From: Allomuricauda sp. | Lineage (GTDB): Bacteria > Bacteroidota > Bacteroidia > Flavobacteriales > Flavobacteriaceae | DNA length: 54,003 bases | Assembly (NCBI RefSeq): GCF_002699205.1 | Contig: NZ_PABT01000012.1 | Coordinates: 1-54,003, forward strand | Direction of reading: 5' to 3' | In this document: positions 1-9,496 of the stretch, one piece after another | Position numbering within the stretch: position 1 is the stretch's first letter | Layout: every line of letters begins with the position of its first letter | Made by a program: the position numbers and the translations under genes | The notes under the pieces: generated by a model | Told to the model about the DNA's origin: nothing | Database searches by the model: none | What the model saw: the letters and a program-made list of their open reading frames with translations, nothing else

Positions 1-78
1 AAATATTTAAAATTAGACAAAAAATTAGCGGGGGCATGCCCCCGCTAATTTTCTATTTACACACTTTATGAGATAGTC
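1..78. mobile_element. Partial insertion sequence, right end
   Basis: Positions 54-78 are the exact reverse complement of 53908-53932 (the 25-bp end that starts GACTATCTCATAAAGTGTGT). Just inside it, 24-49 is a perfect palindrome built on AGCGGGGGCATGCCCCCGCT, which also occurs just inside the other copy (53938-53961). Sequence inside the two palindromes differs, so these look like opposite ends of one IS type rather than the same end twice. The palindrome probably works as a terminator that shields the transposase from outside transcription. The rest of the element lies outside the window. IS256-family membership is inferred only from the start of the transposase at 53990. Confidence 0.65.
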
Positions 79-94
79 TTCAATTCTAAAAAAC

Positions 95-1420
95 TCAATT
101 TCTGTCAAAAACTTTTCTCAATTGATAGAAAATTCGCTGCAAAATAGTGAGCTCTTCTACAATTATTTCCGCAGACCCTCTCATCTCTTGCTTAAAAGTT
201 ATTTCTCTCCCATAGGACGTAGTTAAACTTTTCAATGTAATATATAATGTGTAAAATGATTCCTCTCCTTCTTGATTAGGTACTTCTGATATATTTTGCA
301 CCTTCCCCTCCAGACTTCCCCACTCCTCAAAAGGATAGTTGGCTAATTTAATTATTACTCTCTGCCCCTCTTTCACTTTTCCTGAATTTCTTATGGGTAA
401 GGTGACCCTCCCTATTATTTCTTCAAGATTATTCGGTACTACTGTAAAGAGGGTTTGTCCCATATTAACATTTTGGTACTTGTCCCATATATCAAATACA
501 GTTACTTTACCCGAAATTGGACTTTTTATAAGAAATTGTTGTTCCCACTTCAAAAGCTCATTGTTTAAGGTTTGGTAAGCTCTATCCAATTGTTGTTTAT
601 TCGTATTTTCAAACTCCGTACCTTGAATAGTAGACTTTGTCAGCAAATTATCATAGTTCGTTACTGCAATCTGAGTGTTAGAAATGTTTGTAAGAAAACT
701 TTCATATTGCTGTCGGTCTGATAGGTAGTCCCTTGAAGCACTTTCATACTCCGCTTTAGAAATAACACCTTTATCATAAAGTGCTGCATTCCGTTCAAAA
801 CTTTTCTTGGCGAGCTCTAAGTCCTCTTTAAATATACTCAACTGTCGAAGCTGTTTCTCTAAAAATGCTTTTTGTTCAACAAGCTGCTTTCTAATCATTG
901 ATGATTCCGTTGCGTTCGGGGATAGTAAATTAAATAATATGTAATTCTGATATTCTGCTAAAAACTCTCCATATGCTAATTGTATTGTTCCTAAATTCAG
1001 GTATGGCGGATAAATGCTGTGTAATGAATCTAATTCATGGACTTCTATCCCCGAATGGACTAATTTTTCTTTGAGATAAAGAACATCTTCCAATTTAGCT
1101 GTGTTTTCTATCTCTGCAAGAATCTCATTTTCTTGTACTTGTTGATTGGGTTCTACAAAAATATTATTGAGGCGACCTACCTTATTTGATTTGAGATAAA
1201 CTGGCGGATTTTTACTTGTAATAGTAATTTGGGCAGGAATAATATCATTATAGCTAATAATTGCTGCCCCACAAATTAATAGTAATACAAATAAAAACAC
1301 TACGGATGTACCTGAACGAACTAACCAGCTAGGAGGCCTACCAAGAATCTCTTTTACCTGATCTGAACGTTCATCCAACAAATCAGTCTTTTCTCTATTT
1401 TTGCTTGGAAATCCTGTCAT
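95..1420 (-). CDS. HlyD-family membrane fusion protein of a peptide ABC exporter
   Basis: The 441-aa protein has a short cytoplasmic N-terminus, one membrane segment at about residues 37-57 (VVFLFVLLLICGAAIISY), a long coiled-coil hairpin (about 90-290) and a C-terminal lipoyl/beta-barrel part (SPISGKVTVFDIW). This is the layout of HlyD-type adaptors that link an inner-membrane ABC transporter to an outer-membrane channel. It starts four bases after the stop of the C39-peptidase ABC transporter gene, so the two are almost certainly one operon. No TolC-like gene is beside it; the outer-membrane partner must be elsewhere. The stop lies 17 bp from the IS end at 78, and the gene is intact. Confidence 0.85.
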   Translation of the reverse strand: MTGFPSKNREKTDLLDERSDQVKEILGRPPSWLVRSGTSVVFLFVLLLICGAAIISYNDIIPAQITITSKNPPVYLKSNKVGRLNNIFVEPNQQVQENEILAEIENTAKLEDVLYLKEKLVHSGIEVHELDSLHSIYPPYLNLGTIQLAYGEFLAEYQNYILFNLLSPNATESSMIRKQLVEQKAFLEKQLRQLSIFKEDLELAKKSFERNAALYDKGVISKAEYESASRDYLSDRQQYESFLTNISNTQIAVTNYDNLLTKSTIQGTEFENTNKQQLDRAYQTLNNELLKWEQQFLIKSPISGKVTVFDIWDKYQNVNMGQTLFTVVPNNLEEIIGRVTLPIRNSGKVKEGQRVIIKLANYPFEEWGSLEGKVQNISEVPNQEGEESFYTLYITLKSLTTSYGREITFKQEMRGSAEIIVEELTILQRIFYQLRKVFDRN

Positions 1421-1423
1421 ATT

Positions 1424-3625
1424 CTAACTTCCTAACTCTAATTGATTTTTCACCAAGGAATAGTACAACCCCTTTTTTAAGGTCAATTCCTTATGATTAC
1501 CACGTTCAATTATCCTACCCCTTTCCAAAACTACTATTTGATCGGCATTTTTTACAGTACTCAATCTGTGTGCCACAACTACGACTGTTTTGCCTTCATA
1601 GAATTTTTCCAGTTTATCCATTATCACCTTTTCGTTGTTCGCATCCAAAGCACTAGTGGCCTCATCAAATAAAATATAATTTGGGTTTTTGTATACAGAA
1701 CGTGCAATTAAAATACGTTGTTTTTGGCCACCACTAATGTTTACACCACTGCTTCCTATCTTAGTATTTAACCCAGAGGGCAGTTGTTCAATAAAGTCCC
1801 CTATATTAGCAACATCTATTGCATGTAACAGCCTTTTTTTATCTATTAAACCTTCTGAATCTGATTCTGTAATATTCCTTGAAATTGTATCTCCAAACAA
1901 AAATCCATCTTGCATAACGCTACCACAATTTTTTCTCCAAAAACTAGTGCCAATATCTTTAAGATTAATGTTATCTATTCTAATATCACCTCTTGTCGGT
2001 TCATAAAATTTTAATAATAATTTCACAAGTGTAGTTTTCCCACTACCACTAGCCCCAACAATTGCAGTTACCTTGCCCTCAGGTATTTCTAAATTAATAT
2101 TATCCAATACCTTTGGCGAATTTTTGCCTCCATAGTGAAAACTGAGATTCTTAATCTTAATATCTCTAATTGTTGGAAGTTCTTCAATGATGTCCTCATT
2201 AAATAATTCTTCATCATCTTTATTATGTATTTCATCTAAACGTTCCAAACTTATTTTAGCATCTTGTCCAGCTTGTAAAAAGGTAATAAAGTTATTTATT
2301 GGTAAGTTCAACTGTCCTATGATGTATTGTATGGACAACATCATACCTAAAGTGAGGTTCCCATCTATAACAGATTTTGCAGCAATGAATGTAATAAGGA
2401 TATTTTTAAGTTCATTAAAAAACATCCCTCCTGTAGTTTGGGTTTGAGATAGGGCCAAACTTTTTAAGGACGTCTTGAATAATTTAATTTGTATAGCTTC
2501 CCACTCCCATCGACGGCGCAGTTCCGACCCGTTAAGCTTTATCTCTTGCATACCAGAAATCAATTGAAAAATACTAGTTTGATTTTCCGCTGCTTGATCA
2601 AATCTCTTATAATCTAATTCTTCTCTTTTCTTCATAAACAAAAGCATCCATATTATATATATTAAAGACCCTAAGAAAAATATAGAAAAAATAATTAGAT
2701 TGTAGTAGGCCAACACAAAACCAAATACAATTAAGTTAAATACAGAGAAAAGAGTATTCAAAGTAGTACCGGACAAAAAGTCCTGAATTCTATCATGATC
2801 GTAAATTCTTTGGATAATATCTCCAGTATTTTTCGAATCAAAAAAGGAAATGGGAAGGCGCATTAATTTTAAAAGAAAATCTGAAATCAGATTAATATTG
2901 ATTCGACTGGTAATATGTAATAGAATCCAACCTCTTATCAAATTTACCGTTGTCTGAGATACAAATAGCGTTAATTGAGCAATAAGAACTAGATAAATGA
3001 AGTTTAAGTTTTGATAGTTGATACCATAATCCACAACAGCTTGTGTCAAAAACGGAAATATCAATTGCAACATACTACCAACAAAAAGACCTAATAAAAG
3101 TTGGACAATATACTTTTTATAGGGTTTAAAGTACCAGAATAAGAACTTGAAACCATACTTGCTCTTATCTTCTAGCTCATTTTCATAAAATCTAGGAGTA
3201 GGTTCCATAAGAAGCAGATATCCTTCATAACTCTCACCTATCTTTTTTCCAATCCATCCATTCAAAAAGTCTATTTTGTTATAAGTAACCAAGCCGTGAG
3301 CAGGATCTGCAACATAAACTGTGTCATTAGTTATTTTATATATCACAATAAAATGTCTTTGTCGCCAATGTGCAATACAGGGTAAGGGCACTTCCTGAAC
3401 CATGGCTTCATAATTAAGACTTACCGCCAGTGTATGAAAACCAATTTCTTCTGCTGCCTCAGCAATACCACCCATTGAAACACCATCTCTTGTAATATTT
3501 GATTTTTTTCTTAAGAAGTCTGCAGAAAATGACTTACCATAATATTTGGCCACCATTCTCAAACAAGTTGGACCACAATCTTTTTGATCTAATTGATGGT
3601 AAAAGGGAAAAGATTTTAAAGACAT
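1424..3625 (-). CDS. Peptidase-containing ABC transporter (C39, bacteriocin type)
   Basis: A 733-aa protein starting at MSLKSFPFYH; an in-frame start 26 codons upstream is less likely because that stretch does not belong to the peptidase fold. The N-terminal C39 peptidase has the QLDQKDCGPTCLRM motif (catalytic Cys17) and a later His (RHFIVIYKI) and Asp (VADPAHG). Six membrane segments follow, then an ABC domain with Walker A GASGSGKTT, signature SGGQKQR and Walker B ILFDEATSALD. Such proteins cleave double-glycine leaders from small peptides and export them. The HlyD partner is directly downstream. No double-glycine precursor was found in the window, so the cargo peptide is unknown. Confidence 0.9.
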   Translation of the reverse strand: MSLKSFPFYHQLDQKDCGPTCLRMVAKYYGKSFSADFLRKKSNITRDGVSMGGIAEAAEEIGFHTLAVSLNYEAMVQEVPLPCIAHWRQRHFIVIYKITNDTVYVADPAHGLVTYNKIDFLNGWIGKKIGESYEGYLLLMEPTPRFYENELEDKSKYGFKFLFWYFKPYKKYIVQLLLGLFVGSMLQLIFPFLTQAVVDYGINYQNLNFIYLVLIAQLTLFVSQTTVNLIRGWILLHITSRININLISDFLLKLMRLPISFFDSKNTGDIIQRIYDHDRIQDFLSGTTLNTLFSVFNLIVFGFVLAYYNLIIFSIFFLGSLIYIIWMLLFMKKREELDYKRFDQAAENQTSIFQLISGMQEIKLNGSELRRRWEWEAIQIKLFKTSLKSLALSQTQTTGGMFFNELKNILITFIAAKSVIDGNLTLGMMLSIQYIIGQLNLPINNFITFLQAGQDAKISLERLDEIHNKDDEELFNEDIIEELPTIRDIKIKNLSFHYGGKNSPKVLDNINLEIPEGKVTAIVGASGSGKTTLVKLLLKFYEPTRGDIRIDNINLKDIGTSFWRKNCGSVMQDGFLFGDTISRNITESDSEGLIDKKRLLHAIDVANIGDFIEQLPSGLNTKIGSSGVNISGGQKQRILIARSVYKNPNYILFDEATSALDANNEKVIMDKLEKFYEGKTVVVVAHRLSTVKNADQIVVLERGRIIERGNHKELTLKKGLYYSLVKNQLELGS

Positions 3626-3889
3626 TTTTAAATATAAGATTAAATCTATAAACCTTTGTAAACATAAATATGCGCCAAATTTGCTTCTTAGTTCACAACA
3701 CAAAAAGGGTTAATCACAAAACGCTGGTACCGAAAGAAAAGAAGGATATAGTGTCGTTTTAGAATAAATTCCAAATCACCTACAAGTTTTTTCTTTGATA
3801 TTTTGTATATTCATGTAAATTAATTCTTACGAAAACAGCTTCCAATCCTTATGATTTGTGCTAATTTCGTTGAAATATTTACTGAAATC
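3626..3889. promoter_or_regulatory. Divergent intergenic region between exporter and plug protein
   Basis: This AT-rich 264-bp gap separates the leftward exporter operon from the rightward plug-domain gene, so it must hold promoters in both directions. Near matches to the Bacteroidetes -7 element are present (TATTTTG near 3798 on the plus strand, TATGTTTA on the minus strand), but neither is a full TAnnTTTG match. I see no double-glycine peptide ORF in it. Confidence 0.35.
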
Positions 3890-6316
3890 ATGAAAAAAAT
3901 AAATTTTCCATTCTTTGTTTTTATTTTATTTATTGTAACAGCGGTATCTGCTCAAAGCTTAGTTATTAAAAATAACCGAAAATGGAATGAACCATTTATT
4001 AATTTTCAGGAAAATTTTAAGGATTCCTTGACATTATGGCCAGAACGCGTGATTTTACAAATTGCAAACACCCACGTTAATCCAAATGAACCTTTATTTT
4101 TTAAAGCGTACCTAGCATCTGGAAAACAGCTTAATAGATATACCAAGAGTGGAGTCTTAATTATAGAACTTTTAGAAGATAATGGTATTTTGTTAAAACG
4201 CCAGTTTCATAAAGTAAACGATGGGATTGTTCAAGGACAGATAGAACCACATGAGAATATTGATGCGGGAAGATATACCGTTAAAGCCTATACTCGTTGG
4301 TCAAAGAATTATGGCCCTGATTTCGCAGCATGGAAGAAAATTCAGATAGGAGTTGTGACAGGAATAGAAGAGCAAAAAAAGAAAACCTCTGGGATTTCTA
4401 TAATACCTGAAGGAGGTGTTCTTTTGAATGGTCTTGAAAATAGGGTTGTTATTAAAATCCCATCTAATCAAGTACAAAAAACAAGGAGTAGAGGAAAAAT
4501 AATAGATGAAAAAAAAATAGAGGTAGCTAAAATTTCTTTTTATTCTTCGGGACTTGGCACTACGACTTTTAGACCAAGGAAAGGGAAAACTTATCAGTTG
4601 GAATTAGAAGACGGAACTCTAACTCCTGTTCCACATGCAAAAGAAGAGGGTTTTCTTGTACGTGTAAACAATCTAGAAGCAAATACTACCAAAATTCAAA
4701 TTACTGCTTCAGAAGGAGTTGTAGACTCAGATGTAAAGTTAATTGGAATATCAGGAGGATTAAAATATTTTGAAAAGAGATTAGATTTCAGTAAAACCAG
4801 AATTTTAGATGTTAAACTTTCCAAGTTCAATTTCCCTTCTGGCATTTTTACTTTAAAATTAGTTGATAGTCTTGGTTCTGTTCTTGCAATTAGACCAATT
4901 TGGATAGATGGAGAAAGATTGAATATAGATATCAATCCTATAAACCCGAGCATAAACAAGAATATGAAAACCTATAAAATAAAAGTAACCGATTTTAACG
5001 ACTCACCAGTAAAATCACAGTTGGCTATTAGTGTCAATAGATACGAACCTGATGTCGCAAAGAATTGGAATCAAAATATTTATGAACGTACCAGTTTGTT
5101 CACATTTGGGGAAAACCTTGAAAAAAGCAAAATATCAAGCTACAGAAAAGATACTTTTTTAAAAGACCTGAGCCTGCTGGCATGTGTTGATGATATTGAA
5201 ATTTTTTCTTTAGACAAGGACATGACTGCAAAAGCAATATTTTCATTTCAGGAAGGACTAGAAATTATTGGTTACGCATATGATTTGAACAACACATTAT
5301 TAAGTAATTCAAAAATACAAGTAATAGTAACTAATGAAGATGAAGTTTGGATTGGAGAAGTAAAAACGGATGTCCAAGGACTACTAAAATTAGAGAATAT
5401 CCAAATCAGTGGAAATGCAACCTTGATTGCCAGAACAGAAGGTGAAGATGTTAAATCTAGATTGGTGAAAATAATACCTATTAACGATAAGGATAGAGAA
5501 AACAACACTTTGATACCATATGTCATGAAAAATCCAGAGCGGCAGGACAACCACCAGAATATCATCTTCGAAAATTTTGATATTGACTCAACAGGAAAAA
5601 CTATTGTATTGGATGAGGTGGAAGTAGTTGAAAAAAATAATAAAAAGAAAAAATACACTCCTTCTGTATATGGTATTAAAGTACCTCCACAACGTGTGAA
5701 ATACCAAGATTTTGAAAAACCTAAGAGCCTTATTCAGTTGCTTTCTGAGTTTTCAGGAGTCGTGATAACTGGAGCCGAAACATTAAATCCTTCTCTAAGA
5801 GTCGTAAGTGCTTCCGGACCTGTTTTATGGGTTTTGGACGGTTTTCCATTATCTCAGAGAGGAGGCGGAACAACAATGGATTCGGGCTTGGGGAATAAAA
5901 ATGAAACTCAAAATTCCTTAACCGATATTATGGCTTTGGCCAATTCGCGGGATATTGAAAGAATTGAATTACTAACAGGAGCAGATGCAGCAATCTATGG
6001 TACCAGAGGTTCTGGTGGGGTCTTCGCAATATATACTCGAACTGGAAGTGAATTAGATTCCTTCTCCAGAAAGGAGGGTGAAATGGCTTTTGAAGGTTAC
6101 ACCACCCCGCTTAATTTTAGTGAATACAAGGAACGACTTTCTAAAAGAAGAGAACAAAATACTAATTTATTGTATTGGAATCCTAAATTGGAAACAGATG
6201 AGAAAGGAGAGGCTATTATTACCGTTCCCGAATTACTTAATAATTCTGAAATTAAAATTGAAGCAAGTGCTATTTCATTAGATGGTGAAATTGGGTCCAT
6301 AAGTATTATTAATTGA
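3890..6316 (+). CDS. Secreted protein with C-terminal TonB-type plug domain, no barrel
   Basis: Starting at MKKINFPFFVF (an upstream in-frame ATG at 3851 would put 13 residues before the signal peptide), the 808-aa protein has a clear signal peptide ending near VSAQS. The middle is made of beta-rich, macroglobulin-like (MG2-type) segments. Around residues 590-720 there is a TonB-receptor plug-like domain (SLIQLLSEFSGVVITG ... VLWVLDGFPL ... DIERIELLTGADAAIYGTRG). No 22-strand barrel follows, so it is not a transporter. Bacteroidota have many such MG/plug proteins of uncertain role at the cell surface. Its position next to a C39 exporter suggests, but does not prove, a shared job in peptide export or self-protection. 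Confidence 0.7.
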   Translation: MKKINFPFFVFILFIVTAVSAQSLVIKNNRKWNEPFINFQENFKDSLTLWPERVILQIANTHVNPNEPLFFKAYLASGKQLNRYTKSGVLIIELLEDNGILLKRQFHKVNDGIVQGQIEPHENIDAGRYTVKAYTRWSKNYGPDFAAWKKIQIGVVTGIEEQKKKTSGISIIPEGGVLLNGLENRVVIKIPSNQVQKTRSRGKIIDEKKIEVAKISFYSSGLGTTTFRPRKGKTYQLELEDGTLTPVPHAKEEGFLVRVNNLEANTTKIQITASEGVVDSDVKLIGISGGLKYFEKRLDFSKTRILDVKLSKFNFPSGIFTLKLVDSLGSVLAIRPIWIDGERLNIDINPINPSINKNMKTYKIKVTDFNDSPVKSQLAISVNRYEPDVAKNWNQNIYERTSLFTFGENLEKSKISSYRKDTFLKDLSLLACVDDIEIFSLDKDMTAKAIFSFQEGLEIIGYAYDLNNTLLSNSKIQVIVTNEDEVWIGEVKTDVQGLLKLENIQISGNATLIARTEGEDVKSRLVKIIPINDKDRENNTLIPYVMKNPERQDNHQNIIFENFDIDSTGKTIVLDEVEVVEKNNKKKKYTPSVYGIKVPPQRVKYQDFEKPKSLIQLLSEFSGVVITGAETLNPSLRVVSASGPVLWVLDGFPLSQRGGGTTMDSGLGNKNETQNSLTDIMALANSRDIERIELLTGADAAIYGTRGSGGVFAIYTRTGSELDSFSRKEGEMAFEGYTTPLNFSEYKERLSKRREQNTNLLYWNPKLETDEKGEAIITVPELLNNSEIKIEASAISLDGEIGSISIIN

Positions 6317-6398
6317 GTTTAATAGACTATCCTAGGAGCGTAAACTGAACTTGTTTGGAAACATAAATAAAACGTTAAATTAAATTGTACTAGCCACT

Positions 6399-7540
6399 AC
6401 TTAACCTGACAGTTGTGGTTAATCTGACACTTGAAAAGAGCCTTTAAGCTCATTGTACTCGATGAGCTTTTCTTTTGCTAAAGGTATAGAATCCTCAAAA
6501 GTCTGCAAAGGGGTCTTTCCATAGCAGTGTCTTCCTGTATGCGTTCTTTCGGTATTGTACCATTTGACCCACTGATCTAGGTCGTTTTGCAGCTCTTCTA
6601 TGGACTTATAGACCTTCTTTCTAAAGGTGACAAAAAAGAACTCGTTCTGCATGGTCTTGTGGAAACGTTCACAAATACCGTTGGTCTGTGGACTCTTTGC
6701 CTTGGTCCTGGTATGGTCGATGTCCTCAATGGTCAGGTAAAGTTGGTATTCGTGGTGTTCCCGTTTCCCGCAATACTCGGTTCCCCTATCAGTCAATATG
6801 CGGAGCAGTGGAAGTCTCTTCTGCTGGAAAAAGGGTATCACCCTGTCATTGAGCAGATCGGCCGCCGTGATGGCATTCTTGCGGTCGTAGAGCTTTACAA
6901 AGGCCACCTTGCAATAAGTGTCGATGAAGGTCTGGGCATAGATACGGCCGATCCCCTTGACAGACCCGACATAGTAGGTGTCCTGTGCGCCCAGATAGCC
7001 GGGATGGTGCGTTTCTATCTCACCATAGGCCTGTTTTTCCTCCTTTGCCCGTTCCAGGGCCTGTAACTGGGCCTCGGTCAGTACCAGGCCATCTTGGGCG
7101 GATCTGGCCTCCAATGCCTTCAATCTTTTTTTAAAGGTCTCAAGGTCGTGGCGCAACCACACGCTGCACACACCCCCAGGGGATATGAACGTTCCCCGTT
7201 TCTTCAGTTCATTGGAGACCCGTAACTGTCCATAGGCCGGAAGTTCAACGGCCATCTCAACAACGGCCTTTTCGATTTCCTCTCCGATACGGTTCTTCAG
7301 AATTGGCTTCTTCCTTGAAATTTCTTGGAGAGCCAGCTCTCCACCCTGCTCATAAAGTTCTTTGAACCTATAGAAACTATCCCTGCTATATCCCATCACC
7401 TTACAGGCTTGGGATACATTACCTAATTGCTTGGCAAGTTCAAGCAATCCCAACTTCGGTTTGATGATTTTTTCTTCTGTACTCATCTGACAAATCTAAT
7501 TTAAGGGTTAAACTAATTTATTAAGATTGTCAGATTAAGT
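6399..7540. mobile_element. IS481-family insertion sequence
   Basis: The element carries one transposase gene read leftward. Its ends are imperfect inverted repeats: ACTTAACCTGACAGTT at 6399-6414 matches the complement of 7525-7540 (ACTTAATCTGACAATC) at 13 of 16 positions. The CTGACA core is repeated a second time inside each end (near 6424 and 7487), a possible pair of transposase-binding sites. The exact outer boundary is uncertain by up to about 8 bp on each side and I could not fix a target duplication. It sits 80 bp after the plug-domain gene and separates the export genes from the mobilization genes. Confidence 0.8.
6419..7486 (-). CDS. IS481-family DDE transposase
   Basis: The 355-aa protein has an N-terminal helix-turn-helix of the kind that begins LGLLELAKQLGNVSQACKVM, followed by a retroviral-integrase (rve) catalytic core. 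The first acidic residue is in AQDTYYVG, the second in LTDRGTEYCG, and the Glu in TNGICERFHKTMQNEFF, giving a complete DDE triad. Length and order match IS481 transposases and the reading frame is intact, so the element may still be active. It fills nearly the whole distance between the terminal repeats. Confidence 0.9.
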   Translation of the reverse strand: MSTEEKIIKPKLGLLELAKQLGNVSQACKVMGYSRDSFYRFKELYEQGGELALQEISRKKPILKNRIGEEIEKAVVEMAVELPAYGQLRVSNELKKRGTFISPGGVCSVWLRHDLETFKKRLKALEARSAQDGLVLTEAQLQALERAKEEKQAYGEIETHHPGYLGAQDTYYVGSVKGIGRIYAQTFIDTYCKVAFVKLYDRKNAITAADLLNDRVIPFFQQKRLPLLRILTDRGTEYCGKREHHEYQLYLTIEDIDHTRTKAKSPQTNGICERFHKTMQNEFFFVTFRKKVYKSIEELQNDLDQWVKWYNTERTHTGRHCYGKTPLQTFEDSIPLAKEKLIEYNELKGSFQVSD

Positions 7541-7627
7541 CTTAACTATTACAATTAAATATAATTGATTCACCTTTACTTTATTTGGAAGTCCCAATCT
7601 TACCCCAACTTTTGCGCATGGATCCTA

Positions 7628-7675
7628 TCGGGTTTTTGTAGTGTTCCGGTAGATAAGCGTTAAGCAAAAACCCGA
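7628..7675. other. Long-loop hairpin after the first relaxase gene
   Basis: TCGGGTTTTTG (7628-7638) is perfectly complementary to CAAAAACCCGA (7665-7675) with a 26-nt loop. It lies just after the end of the leftward relaxase gene. On that strand the sequence CCCTTTCGGGTTTTTG also forms a minimal terminator-like hairpin with a T run, so a role in ending the relaxase transcript is plausible. Confidence 0.4.
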
Positions 7676-7697
7676 AAGGGCGCAACCTACTTGTCGG

Positions 7698-8720
7698 TCA
7701 GTACCCCATGTCCTCACCTGTACCCCTGGCCTTATCAATGCCCCTCCCAAGAGCCTTTATGATCTTGACAGCCATCTGAACTTTATTCGTCGGTATACTT
7801 GGAGCTTTGACCCCCATTGTTTTAAGGAGTTTGAAGGCCATGTCCTTTTCCTTGGTGGGCAGTCCCATCACCTTGGCAAAGAACTTTCCCGGTTCTTTGG
7901 CATGGGCCTTTCTCCCAACATAGGATTCCACATAGTTTCTCTTGAACCCTGTTGTCCTGTCAAAGGTCTTTTCGGCCGCTTGGTAAAAACTGTCCCTATC
8001 AAATCCTCTCTTGACCGTCTTTCCGTTCAGTTCCACTTCGGATGCCTTGTGCTTGGCCATGGGCGAAAGTGTATAGGTATTCGTTACATCCCTTCTACTC
8101 ACTATGATATGGATATGGGTCTGTGGCCCTTCCTTATTCATTCCGGCTGCCACCAATTGCCCGTTCTGTTTATGAGGGGCCAATCTTTCTTGCACTTTGA
8201 TTCTATTTTCAAGTTCCTTGACATTCCCGATGGACTCGCCCCGTTCCACTTTCCGTATCTCGTTCCTGAGCCTTGCAATTTCTCCCCGGTACGGTGCATT
8301 CTCCTGTACCTGTTTATCGAAGCCCCGATAGGTGCGTTCATGTTCTATCTTGGCATAATATTTCAGGTTCTCGGCCTTGACCTCTTGGTTCCTATGGAAA
8401 CTCTTGGCATAGTCCTCCATGAGTTTTCTTGTATATTCCCTGAGTATGTTTGGGTCATTGCCAATGGTCTTCAGTTCCCTTTGGTTGGGACTGACCACTA
8501 TGGAATAGAATTTCGGATCTTTCTGCCTCAACTTGGCCGTATTGGCATCTATTTCATCGATGACCGTTTGAGGGCTTACGCTGTCATTTTCTTGGTCAAA
8601 GAATTCCTCCCTAAGTTCGGGCAACCTATCCTCGTTTTCCTTTTCCAGATAGTCCACGTAGTTCCCTACACTGGAGTTATAGGTGCTGCCCATTTTCTGT
8701 GCTGAGATGGTAAGGTACAT
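7698..8720 (-). CDS. MobB/DUF5712-like relaxase (copy 1)
   Basis: A 340-aa mobilization protein starting MYLTISAQKMGS. The histidine pair THIHIIVSRRD (His202, His204) is the metal-binding HxH motif expected of a relaxase, and Tyr21/Tyr24 near the N-terminus are candidates for the nicking tyrosine. It is clearly homologous over its full length to the second relaxase at 23470-24504 (shared YVDYLEKENE / FVDYLEKENE, HIHIIVSR / HVHIIVSR, KRGFDRD). It would nick oriT at 9497-9554 with help from the BfmA-like product encoded just upstream. No coupling protein follows this copy, so it probably depends on a helper element. Confidence 0.8.
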   Translation of the reverse strand: MYLTISAQKMGSTYNSSVGNYVDYLEKENEDRLPELREEFFDQENDSVSPQTVIDEIDANTAKLRQKDPKFYSIVVSPNQRELKTIGNDPNILREYTRKLMEDYAKSFHRNQEVKAENLKYYAKIEHERTYRGFDKQVQENAPYRGEIARLRNEIRKVERGESIGNVKELENRIKVQERLAPHKQNGQLVAAGMNKEGPQTHIHIIVSRRDVTNTYTLSPMAKHKASEVELNGKTVKRGFDRDSFYQAAEKTFDRTTGFKRNYVESYVGRKAHAKEPGKFFAKVMGLPTKEKDMAFKLLKTMGVKAPSIPTNKVQMAVKIIKALGRGIDKARGTGEDMGY

Positions 8721-8725
8721 GGCCG

Positions 8726-9310
8726 TTATTTTAATTGGTACTTTAAACTTTCAAAATCCCCGACGTCCATATTGATTTTCAGATACGGCTTTCCCATCAT
8801 GGGTTCCACCTTTTCAACGTTTTTGAGGATTTCACTGCAATGCTTTTTATATTCTTTGAATTCTTGCAACATTCTGTCATGCTCCGCTTTTGGAACGGTG
8901 TTTCTAGGCTCCAAAAAATCCATTCGCTCTTCCTGTAATTGGCTTGGTTTAGGCTTGGGTTTCTTCCAATCTCTAACATAGGCCTCATAAAGAATCAACA
9001 TCATTTCCTAGGTGGGCCGGATACTGGTCTTTTCCATGTTCTTGATAATGGCGATGAGCCTATCGAATTTCTTCATCATCTTTACCTCCAATTTTTTGAT
9101 GCTGTCAAGGATGATCTTTGTTCCCTCCCTAAATGGGTCAAGGTTGTTCTCTTTGAAGTATTGTATCATTCCATCCAATACTTCACTATGCGATTTGTTG
9201 AACCTTTTGGAATAACTGCGAAAGCGTGTGGCCGTTTCTTTCTTTATGGTGATATTGGAATACCCCCCCGCCCCTTTCTTTGTCATGTCATTTGTAGATT
9301 GCTTTTCCAT
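8726..9310 (-). pseudogene. BfmA/BtgA-like mobilization protein, split by in-frame TAG
   Basis: Two ORFs in the same frame: 9310-9008 (100 aa, ribbon-helix-helix-like N-terminus, SNITIKKETATRFRSYSKRF) and 9004-8726 (92 aa, coiled-coil C-terminus). They are separated only by TAG GAA. Together they align with the intact 190-aa protein at 22929-23501. The stop falls exactly where that protein has Lys87: CCC ACC TAG here against CCC ACC AAG there, a one-base change. The second half has its own ATG three bases after the stop, so reinitiation could make the two halves separately; stop-codon readthrough is the other possibility. Otherwise the gene is a recent pseudogene. Confidence 0.75.
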
Positions 9311-9496
9311 AGATGCGATTTTGTTTTTTAGTGAAATTGCGTCAATTTTTCGTCAAAAATTTCCAGTGTTTACAGCGCTTCCCAAAGGTTTTACTGTAGA
9401 TTTGGGAAAAGTCTACTGTAGGCCCTGATTTTGTACAGTATTCCAAAATCAATTCAATTAACTGGTTTTCAACTTGTTGAAGACCCGAAAACAATC

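Noticed and set aside
6587..7066. A 159-codon plus-strand ORF
   Set aside because: It is antisense to the DDE domain of the intact IS481 transposase.
7902..8705. A 267-codon plus-strand ORF
   Set aside because: It is antisense to the first relaxase, which has clear homology to the second relaxase.
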